This document shows positions 50,885 through 57,676 of a stretch of DNA of 64,000 nucleotides, piece by piece (within the stretch, counting starts at the first letter, position 1; the number at the start of each line of letters is the position of its first letter). The translations under genes were made by a program, and so were the position numbers. The notes under the pieces are model-generated. The model worked only from the letters and a program-made list of their open reading frames with translations, made no database searches and was not told where the DNA came from. The stretch is taken from assembly GCA_040755395.1 (NCBI GenBank), contig JBFMAX010000014.1, positions 17,398 to 81,397 of the forward strand. Reading direction: 5' to 3'. This DNA comes from Nitrospirota bacterium (GTDB lineage: Bacteria; Nitrospirota; Nitrospiria; Nitrospirales; Nitrospiraceae).

Positions 50885-52345
50885 TTAAGACGACCGTTGT
50901 TTCAGGGCTTCGAGGCGGGTCTTGTCCAAAGTGATGAAAATCGATTTTTCCTGCGTGACTGTCACCGTTCCGGGCGGCCGGCCTTTCACTTTTTTGACCC
51001 ACTTTCGTCTGGTGTAGATCACTTCCCCTTTGCCGCTCTTCTTGAGGTCGCTGTACAGCAAGGCGAGGGTTGCCGCGTCCTTCAACGTCTCAGGCGGGGG
51101 GTGCGCACCTTTTTCCAGCCGCACGACGACATGGGAGCCCGGTGTGCCGTGAGCGTGAAGCCAAAGGTCGTCGCTCTTGGCCAGGCCGAACGTCAGTTCC
51201 TCGTTCTCGCGCGCGTTGCGGCCGACATAGATGGGCAGCCCATCGGATGACGTGAATCGGCGGAACGGGCCGGACCTGGCTGACGGCCGATCGCTGCGAG
51301 CCGACAGCCGATGACCGCGAACAGAGGTTTTTCTCGATACGGCCAGCTGCGCCGCATCCTGCGTGTGGGGCGGACGCCAGGTGCCTTGTTCAAGTGCTTT
51401 CAACTCCGCTTGCAACCTGTCCAGCTCCTTCTGCGCCGCCTCCAGTCGAGGACGAACTTCCCGCTCGGCCGCCAGATATTTCCGGTGCTTCTTGAAATAG
51501 TCGCCCATGTTTCCCTGCGGACCCTTCGTCGGATCGAGCGGGATCGTAAGTTGGGGCAGGCGCTCGTCGAAATAATCGACCACCGTGATCTGTTCCTGGC
51601 CCTTGGCGATCTTGCCCAGGTTGGCCTTGATGAGTTCGCCGTAGCGCGCGTAGTCGCGATAGCGTGCCGCCTTGTCCAAATCCGCCCTGAGCGTCTCGAC
51701 CAGCCGCATGACCCTTTTGCGATGCCTGCGGGCATCGGCCAAGCGGGCCTGACGCTCCTCTTCACAGGCCAGTTCTTCTTCGCGCCGCCCATAGCGCGCG
51801 TCGATCTCGGCGGATACGGGAAACGCCGTGTGAGCGGCGCCGGCAGGGTGCGGGACTTCCGCGGCGCCGTCGATCTTCCGGCCAGGCGAAGACGGAAGCC
51901 GATAGGGTCGGCCGATCCGGCCACGGTCGTGGTTCAGATCGGCCAGGATCGTTCCCGAGTCGTCGAGCAACAACACATCCGCGTTCCTGCCGATCAGTTC
52001 CGCAATGATCGCGCAGGGTCCTGCTCGCGCCGACAGCCCCACCCGCACGATCCGATCGCCGTGCAGTTGCTCGATCGTGTCGATACGGGTGCCCTGGATA
52101 CGGGCCCGGAGGAATTGGCAGAAGGGCGGCGGGGTCGGCGGATTCGGCAGCCGCCGGGTGGTCAAGTGAAGCCGGGCGGTCTCCGGATGGGCCGACAGCA
52201 GCATCGTGTGGGTTGCGCCCGGGGTCCGGACTTCCAGCGTAATGACGCGGGGCAGGGGTTGGTGGATCTTTTGAATCCACCCGCCGGTCAGCGCGGGCGC
52301 GATCTCTCCGACCACCGCGCCGATTTCTGTCGCCGTCAGCGACAC
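50885..52345 (-). CDS. rqcH: NFACT-family RqcH-like protein
   Basis: A 486-residue protein with an NFACT-N domain (SLTATEIGAVVGEIAPALTGGWIQ, FCQFLRARIQGTRIDTIEQL, IIAELIGRNADVLLLD), a coiled-coil middle and the NFACT-R domain (LPIYVGRNARENEELTF, DLWLHAHGTPGSHVVVR, ALLYSDLKKSGKGEVIYTR). Bacterial RqcH adds alanine tails to stalled nascent chains on the 50S subunit. A word-type repeat (51278-51323) encodes a low-complexity linker (SVRGHRLSARSDRPSARSG) between middle and R domains. Confidence 0.9.
   Translation of the reverse strand: MSLTATEIGAVVGEIAPALTGGWIQKIHQPLPRVITLEVRTPGATHTMLLSAHPETARLHLTTRRLPNPPTPPPFCQFLRARIQGTRIDTIEQLHGDRIVRVGLSARAGPCAIIAELIGRNADVLLLDDSGTILADLNHDRGRIGRPYRLPSSPGRKIDGAAEVPHPAGAAHTAFPVSAEIDARYGRREEELACEEERQARLADARRHRKRVMRLVETLRADLDKAARYRDYARYGELIKANLGKIAKGQEQITVVDYFDERLPQLTIPLDPTKGPQGNMGDYFKKHRKYLAAEREVRPRLEAAQKELDRLQAELKALEQGTWRPPHTQDAAQLAVSRKTSVRGHRLSARSDRPSARSGPFRRFTSSDGLPIYVGRNARENEELTFGLAKSDDLWLHAHGTPGSHVVVRLEKGAHPPPETLKDAATLALLYSDLKKSGKGEVIYTRRKWVKKVKGRPPGTVTVTQEKSIFITLDKTRLEALKQRSS
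51278..51323. repeat. Word-type element inside rqcH
   Basis: GGCTGACGGCCGATCGCTGCGAGCCGACAGCCGATGACCGCGAACAG uses the same words (GCTGACG, AGCCGAC, AGCCGATGA) as the spacers at 40775 and 45985, but lies in frame between two domains of RqcH. Confidence 0.55.
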
Positions 52346-52537
52346 GTCTCGACTTCGAGGCTCCCTCGTTTGGGGGGTATCAGACAGCCGCCTTGTTCGA
52401 TGTGTTCAGGAATGATCGAGCCATTCGAGACGCATGGGGCCAATTCGGTCACATCCGGCCGTGTTGTTGCTTCCCCGCCGCTGAAACGACGCGCGTGAAC
52501 ACTGCTGTGTATAGGCGGTGTCCTCCGACATCGACTC

Positions 52538-52553
52538 TGGCACCCCCGTTGCT
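52538..52553 (+). promoter_or_regulatory. Perfect sigma54 (-24/-12) promoter
   Basis: TGGCACCCCCGTTGCT fits TGGCAC-N5-TTGCW exactly, preceded by C (Y). GG at 52539-52540, GC at 52551-52552. Initiation near 52565, about 95 bases before the zinc-ribbon gene. Confidence 0.72.
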
Positions 52554-52659
52554 TGACTTGGCTGATGAACGGAGCAAGCCGCAGCCGGCGATGTCGTCAC
52601 GAAGGTAAAAGCCGGGCTGCCTCAGGACAGATCGTCCGAATACCGAAAGGAGGCGTCTG

Positions 52660-52851
52660 ATGCACTGCGCTCGCTGCCAAGGGTTCATGGTTACGGAGCA
52701 CTTCATCGATATGAAGGACGGGAGCGGTCCGATGTGGCGACGAGGCTGGCGTTGCGTGAACTGCGGAAATCTGGTCGATAGCGTCATCGCCCAGCACCGC
52801 ACGATCCGGGCGGCCTGCCGGCAGCCGCTCGCATGGGCCGTCGCCGGTTAA
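52660..52851 (+). CDS. Small zinc-ribbon protein
   Basis: A 63-residue protein from an ATG preceded by AAAGGAGG. Four cysteines in two pairs, C3-A-R-C6 and C32-V-N-C35, form a zinc ribbon; the linker (FMVTEHFIDMKDGSGPMWRRGW) carries acidic and aromatic residues. It ends with a basic-hydrophobic tail. Similar small proteins occur in Nitrospira and related lineages, to my knowledge without assigned function. The perfect sigma54 promoter upstream is notable. Confidence 0.78.
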   Translation: MHCARCQGFMVTEHFIDMKDGSGPMWRRGWRCVNCGNLVDSVIAQHRTIRAACRQPLAWAVAG

Positions 52852-52858
52852 CGGGTGC

Positions 52859-53185
52859 TTACTTCATCACCTCGGCTTTGCAGTGCCATCCGTCGCCTTT
52901 CAGGGCGTTGACGGCCGCGGCGAGTTGATCGGGTTTCACCTTGCCCGGGTCGGTCGTGACGATCGCGTGACCCTTCATGCTCTTGAGATCGACGGCCGTC
53001 ACGCCCGCAATCTTCTTCAACGCCGACTCGACCTCGCCCTTGTACAAATCGCAGAACTTGCCTCCCAGCATCAACGTGACCTTGTGTTGATCGCCGCCGA
53101 GGGCGGGGAGTCCCGCCAATCCGAGCGCGAACAGACCTGCAAGCCCAACGATCCATCTCTTCATCTTCTCGCCCCGCGTCGTCAT
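52859..53185 (-). CDS. Exported HMA-like (MerP-fold) protein with a single metal-motif cysteine
   Basis: A 108-residue protein from ATG 53185 (AGGAGGTG upstream) with a signal peptide (cleavage after LGG or ALG). The mature part fits the ferredoxin-like heavy-metal-associated fold: HKVTLMLGGKFCDLYKGEVESALKKIAGVTAVDLKSMKGHAIVTTDP. The usual GMTCxxC is replaced by GGKFCDLY with one cysteine, so metal binding, if any, differs. ATG at 53164 (MKRWIVG) is an alternative. Confidence 0.78.
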   Translation of the reverse strand: MTTRGEKMKRWIVGLAGLFALGLAGLPALGGDQHKVTLMLGGKFCDLYKGEVESALKKIAGVTAVDLKSMKGHAIVTTDPGKVKPDQLAAAVNALKGDGWHCKAEVMK

Positions 53186-53436
53186 CGAGCACCTCCTTGA
53201 TGACCGGTCCCGAACGGATGACGGTGGTGATCTTATCCTACTCGGCGCCCGGCGCAAAAGGGCAAGAGTGTTCAAAGACTGCCCAGCGGTGTGCGTTCTT
53301 CCCCCCGTGTGTGGCCCTTTGTTGCCCGGTTCATGCGGAGCTGACGGAGTTTTCATACAGGAAATGAGGGGGTTAGGCATGAGGACCAGAAGCCCGATCT
53401 AACCGGCACCTGACTTGCTCACCTCTATGGTGAACG

Positions 53437-54108
53437 ATGAATGTCCGGGACGACACGATGCTGATGCGCGCCGCAGTGCTCGGCGCCTGCTTCTTCCTGC
53501 AGGGCTGCTTGCCGGCCGCCTGGGTCGCCGTGGTGGGAATTGATGTGGCGAGAAGCGGCGACGTGGAGTTCCTGCCGTTCGAGCATTCCTGGGTCGCTTC
53601 GGATGATCTGCGGCGGTCGGCGCCTGGGCCGGTGACCAGTATCGCGGTGGTTCCCTTTGATGGAGATCAGGAGATGGCGGGCCGCTTCTCGAGCGTACTC
53701 CAAATGCAGACCGGAGTTACGGTCATCGGGCCGGCCCATTTGGCCGGCTACAATCGGGAGCAAGGTATCTGGGCTGACGAGGAACAGCGGACACGTGAAG
53801 AGGCGCGCGCGATCAGCCGTGAGTTGCGCGTGGATGGGGTGCTGTTCGGGCGCGTCCAGACCGTCCGGCCGCCTCATCCCAGCGACTGGGGATGGAGCGA
53901 ACGCGAGGAGAAACGACTGTACCTCTATCTGGCCGACGCCCAAGGCGCTCTCGTATGGAAAGACGAGTTGCCGTTCACCGTCGTGAAAGGCGCGAAGCCC
54001 CCGCTGGAAGAAGCTGTGCGAGAACGCCTCGCGGCACACTTCATGACCCATGCGGACGAGTTGGGACTTGATGATCTCTGGTTGACTCCTAAGAAATCCG
54101 GGTCCTGA
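53437..54108 (+). CDS. Exported lipoprotein, unknown
   Basis: A 223-residue protein with a lipobox (FFLQGC) after a short hydrophobic segment; starts at 53437, 53458 or 53464 are possible. The mature part shows a CsgG/FlgO-like pattern (SIAVVPFDGDQEMAGRFSSVL, TGVTVIGPAHLAGY, AISRELRVDGVLFGRVQTV, LYLYLADAQGALVWKDELP). Such lipoproteins often build or stabilise outer-membrane assemblies. Confidence 0.72.
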   Translation: MNVRDDTMLMRAAVLGACFFLQGCLPAAWVAVVGIDVARSGDVEFLPFEHSWVASDDLRRSAPGPVTSIAVVPFDGDQEMAGRFSSVLQMQTGVTVIGPAHLAGYNREQGIWADEEQRTREEARAISRELRVDGVLFGRVQTVRPPHPSDWGWSEREEKRLYLYLADAQGALVWKDELPFTVVKGAKPPLEEAVRERLAAHFMTHADELGLDDLWLTPKKSGS

Positions 54109-54262
54109 TCCCTTCCGGCGACCGACCGCTCTTCCTCATTTTTGTCCCTTTTCGTGATCTTCTCTCGACCGACCCTTGCCCATCGCGAAAGCCTCCGGTA
54201 GAGTCCGGCCGATCTCCGCCGGAAACGACCGAATCGTTCCTGTCCAAAGCTCGCACTTTTTT

Positions 54263-55852
54263 ATGGAACTGTTCGATCAGCGGTTCTTAGCCTCGCTTCT
54301 CCGAGAACTCCGCGAGACCATGCGGAATCTTCTAGCCGATCTGTGCGACGACCTGGAAAAGAATTATCCCCGGGCGACGGCCTCGCTGGACCTGCCGGTC
54401 GGCTACTTCAGGCTGGTCGGCGCCTCGCTGGCGCAGGAAGCTTTTTCCGGGTGGAAGGTCGCGGGCTGGATCGAAGAACTGAACGACTTGGTCTATTTCA
54501 TCGACCTTCAGGAGCAGCTCGGACGCGAACGGGACCCTCACGGGTTCGCCGAGGCCTTTTTCGCGGAGTGTGAAGAGCAGTTCTACGAGCACAGCTACAA
54601 AGATGACCTGTTCCCGACCGGTCTTCCGCAAACCAGGGGCCTATCGAAACGACTCTCCGCTCTCTGCACAAGGCTGGCGCAGCGGGTGACCCAGGAATCC
54701 CTCTTCCTGGTGCCGGGCTTGCCCTGTTCCTGGCTAGGGCGCATAGGGCGACTGGAGTGGCGGGTACCCTGCGACCTGAGTCCTGACTTTGAGCAGGGCG
54801 TGAGGGGTGGATGTCTGTCGATGGGTGTCGATGGGGGCTTCTGCCGGCCTCCGGCAGCACCGGAACGAACGCTCTCGGGTCCTCGGCGCAAGGCCACGTG
54901 GCGGATCAGGCCGTCCGGGATCCGGCTGCAGGTCGGCCGCGCCCTGTTTCCTGTTCTTGACTATGGATCACCCTTCCGTTGGAGATGGACGTACAATCCT
55001 CCTCGGTCCGTTTCCAGCACTCGAACCGGCGAGCTCACCATCGGGCCGGCGCTGATCTACGGCAAAGACAAGACCCCGGTTCGGATCGGTGCCACGCCGG
55101 CCGATTTCCCTGGTCGCGTCGAGCGGGCGCTCGCTGTTCTGGAACAAGCATGGCCCGAGGGAGCCGGACTTTTTGCGTCGCTGACCTCCCGTCTCATACC
55201 CCTTCGCGCGCGCGGGGTCGTCAGCTTCAGCTATCGCCATCGGCCTGGGCTGTCCTTTCTCAACTGTTTCGACCGCGACGATCTCGACCTGATCGACGAC
55301 CTGATCCACGAGAACAGCCACCATCATCTCAACCTGTTGCTGCGGAAGTACGTCCTCTACCGCGGCGACCGCAATCAAGAAATTTTTTACTCCCCGTGGC
55401 GCAGGAGTCTTCGGCCGATCCGAGGCATCCTGCATGCCGCCTTTACGTTCACGATGGGAGCAATCCTGTTCGAACGACTCTCGTCATGGGGGGCGACAGG
55501 CGAGGGGCAAGGGGCGAGAGGCAGAAGCCGGTCAGCGCAGAGAAGTGGAACGGCGCGGCTCACCAACGCGCAGGTGCTGCGGGCGCGATTCCGGTGTCTG
55601 GAAGAAATCGAATCGGTCCGGTATTCGATTCAGGACCTGGGATATGCCGCCCGCCGCCTGGGTTGGCTCACCGGCTCCGGCAAGCGACTGGTCGGGATGC
55701 TGGCGGCGGAAATCGGTAAGGTCGAGCGGAAGATGACGCCTTACAAGGAGGACGTGCTCCACTCGAAGTACGGCGCCGCCCTCCGCCGCCACGTGGAGGA
55801 ATTACACCGCGCCCGCAAGACCTACGGGCCGGTGCGGTTGCGCGAGGTGTAG
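54263..55852 (+). CDS. HEXXH-motif protein (peptide-modification-type domain), repeat-bearing
   Basis: A 529-residue protein; I start at ATG 54263, but a TTG at 54176 is possible and no ribosome-binding site is clear. The core is a HEXXH site (DDLIHENSHHHLNLLL) followed by FYSPWRRSLRPIRGILHAAFTFTMGAILFERL, matching the HEXXH-domain family often seen beside RiPP clusters (TIGR04267-like). Its biochemical role is not established. Two segments look inserted: GVRGGCLSMGVDGGFCRPP and GATGEGQGARGRSRS, the latter encoded by a repeat. No RiPP precursor is visible nearby. Confidence 0.68.
   Translation: MELFDQRFLASLLRELRETMRNLLADLCDDLEKNYPRATASLDLPVGYFRLVGASLAQEAFSGWKVAGWIEELNDLVYFIDLQEQLGRERDPHGFAEAFFAECEEQFYEHSYKDDLFPTGLPQTRGLSKRLSALCTRLAQRVTQESLFLVPGLPCSWLGRIGRLEWRVPCDLSPDFEQGVRGGCLSMGVDGGFCRPPAAPERTLSGPRRKATWRIRPSGIRLQVGRALFPVLDYGSPFRWRWTYNPPRSVSSTRTGELTIGPALIYGKDKTPVRIGATPADFPGRVERALAVLEQAWPEGAGLFASLTSRLIPLRARGVVSFSYRHRPGLSFLNCFDRDDLDLIDDLIHENSHHHLNLLLRKYVLYRGDRNQEIFYSPWRRSLRPIRGILHAAFTFTMGAILFERLSSWGATGEGQGARGRSRSAQRSGTARLTNAQVLRARFRCLEEIESVRYSIQDLGYAARRLGWLTGSGKRLVGMLAAEIGKVERKMTPYKEDVLHSKYGAALRRHVEELHRARKTYGPVRLREV
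55494..55530. repeat. Word-type element inside the HEXXH gene
   Basis: GACAGGCGAGGGGCAAGGGGCGAGAGGC uses the GAGGGG/AAGGGG words of the spacer at 46769 and lies in frame after the HEXXH domain. Confidence 0.45.
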
Positions 55853-55886
55853 CGGTTGATCCGAATCGGTTTCTATCCGGTTGTCG

Positions 55887-56414
55887 TTATCCCGACACTT
55901 GGCCCGCCCGGGTCACGACGAGGACGCCGTCGCGGACTCCCGTCAACTGCGCGCTGATCCGAGGGTCGGATTGGGTGAGGCGGGCCAGTTCCTGGATCGC
56001 GGCGATCGCGGGGTCCTGAGCCGGGTCGATCGGCCCCAAGGCCATGCCTTGGGTGTTGTCCATGAGGAGCGCCCCAGTTGGGGCCAGCAGCTCCAAGGCG
56101 CGGTGATAGTACTGCACGTAGTTTCGCGTGTCCGCGTCGATGAAAATCAGGTCGAACGGGCCGGTCACGTTGCGCAGCGTCTCCAGGGCCGGGCCCACGA
56201 GCACCTCGACCTTCCGGCCATGCGGGCTTCGTCCCAGGCGCTTGCGGGCGAGCATGGCGAAGCCGGCGTTGATTTCACAGGTCACGACCGTGCCGTCCTC
56301 CGGCAGGGCTTCCGCCATCGCCAGCGCGCTGGTGCCGTCGCCCGTACCGATCTCCAACACACGGCGGGCACGGATTTTCTGCACCATGGCCTTAAGGATT
56401 GCTGGATCCTTCAT
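55887..56414 (-). CDS. SAM-dependent O-methyltransferase (catechol-type)
   Basis: About 175 residues from ATG 56414: the SAM motif I VLEIGTGDGTSALAMAEAL, motif II ALPEDGTVVTCEI and the metal-binding DLIFIDADTRNYVQYYHRALELL with DNTQG are those of family 3 O-methyltransferases. The usual 40-50 residue N-terminal extension is missing; an in-frame start at 56519 would place the repeat element (56404-56566) in the N-terminus. I judge the gene as probably N-terminally shortened or altered by the element. Confidence 0.75.
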   Translation of the reverse strand: MKDPAILKAMVQKIRARRVLEIGTGDGTSALAMAEALPEDGTVVTCEINAGFAMLARKRLGRSPHGRKVEVLVGPALETLRNVTGPFDLIFIDADTRNYVQYYHRALELLAPTGALLMDNTQGMALGPIDPAQDPAIAAIQELARLTQSDPRISAQLTGVRDGVLVVTRAGQVSG

Positions 56415-56566
56415 TCGACAAACGTCGTTCGTCAATCGGAGAACGAGAAACGGTTGACGCTTAACTGTTGACGGTCCAAGCTTCATTTCTCGCCATTCAC
56501 GCGCCACGCTTCCCCGCAACGCGAGCCGCGTTTCACGCTTGGCCCGTTACGTGTCACGCTGTTACG
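56404..56566. repeat. Long word-type element before the methyltransferase
   Basis: Words GACAAACGTCG, CGGTTGACGCTTAACTGTTGACGG, CACGCGCCACGC and CGTTACGTGTCACGCTGTTACGG fill the gap between the methyltransferase and the PKD gene. The element may reach the 5' part of the methyltransferase gene. Confidence 0.5.
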
Positions 56567-57659
56567 GTTCCACGATCACATCCACATAGGCCGGCAGACT
56601 GTCCGCGCCTTTCTTGTCCGTGACCTTCAGCCGGAACCGGAACAGCTTGGGCTCGGAGACCGACGGGGCCACGAACGAAGCTTTGGGCATGTTGAGGTCC
56701 AGAAGCGGCACCTTGCTCCCGCGGACCTGGCTCCAGGTGTAAAAGAGGGCTTCGCCTTCGGGGTCCCGGCTGTTCAGCCCGTTTAGCTCCACCTTGGTGC
56801 CGGACTTGACGCGTCGATTGGGTCCGGGGATGGCGATCGGCGGTTCGTTCGGCTCCTCGCCGACCTCTACGGACACGTCCAACGACGCCTGCTTCCCGCG
56901 GTTCGTCACCGTGATGGTTGTCTTCCCGTTCCCGACGATCTTGAGCAATCCGTCCTGCAGGACTTGGATGACCTTCTCGTTCGACGACGTGTAGCTGGTG
57001 CCGGTAGCGGGAGATGTAAGCGGTCTGGTGACGCCGTCGGCGAATTCGCCGACCACCGGCAGTTCGAAAATCTTACCCGGCACGTCCACCTGTCCGTAGG
57101 TCACCACCTGTCCCTTCCGGCCGAGGAGCAACGGCTTCTCGGTTTCGAAGTCGATGGCCTTCAGTTCCGCCTCCGGCTCGACATTGACGATGATCTCGTC
57201 GAACACCGTGCGGGTTCCGAGCCGTCCGCGCGACACTTCGGCGACAGCCAGCAACCGCATGGGACCGATCGCCTCCGGCGGGACTTTCAGCGCGCCGCCG
57301 AACGGCGGGGTGCTGTCGGCGGTGGAGGTCAAGGTCGCCACGGCCACGACGTTGGCGAACACGCTTTCTTTCTGAAAGAACCGATCGTCGGCGATCTTCT
57401 CCTGTTTGGGCATACCCGATTTTTCGACTTCGTCCTGCTGGACCAGGGTTTCGTCGTTTTCGCGGTACCAGAAGTATCGCACCTTCACGATGCCGGGGTC
57501 CGAGCCGAGGTCCACCTTGGCGGTCACAGTTTGCCCGGACTTCAGCGTGCTGTTTTCTTTCGGCTCTACAATCTTGAAGGCCCACGCCGGCGAAGCGGCG
57601 GCGACCTGGATGGCGACGACCATCGCGATGGTTCCGCAGACACCGATGATTTTGGACAT
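56562..57659 (-). CDS. Exported PKD-type beta-domain protein
   Basis: A 365-residue protein from ATG 57659 (GAGGAGAG upstream) with signal peptide (cleavage after AWA). Immunoglobulin-like or PKD beta repeats are evident (VSEPKLFRFRLKVTDKKGADSLPAYVDVIV; PIAIPGPNRRVKSGTKVELNG; ELNGLNSRDPEGEALFYTWSQ), the last being the PKD signature. A BIG2-like segment (SSNEKVIQVLQDGLLKIVGNGKTTITV) precedes it. Probably a surface or periplasmic adhesion or structural protein. Confidence 0.82.
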   Translation of the reverse strand: MSKIIGVCGTIAMVVAIQVAAASPAWAFKIVEPKENSTLKSGQTVTAKVDLGSDPGIVKVRYFWYRENDETLVQQDEVEKSGMPKQEKIADDRFFQKESVFANVVAVATLTSTADSTPPFGGALKVPPEAIGPMRLLAVAEVSRGRLGTRTVFDEIIVNVEPEAELKAIDFETEKPLLLGRKGQVVTYGQVDVPGKIFELPVVGEFADGVTRPLTSPATGTSYTSSNEKVIQVLQDGLLKIVGNGKTTITVTNRGKQASLDVSVEVGEEPNEPPIAIPGPNRRVKSGTKVELNGLNSRDPEGEALFYTWSQVRGSKVPLLDLNMPKASFVAPSVSEPKLFRFRLKVTDKKGADSLPAYVDVIVEP

Positions 57660-57676
57660 GGTTGCTCTCCTCATTC

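Noticed and set aside
53311..53325. TGGCCC-N4-TTGCC as a sigma54 promoter
   Set aside because: The spacing between GG and GC is one base too short.
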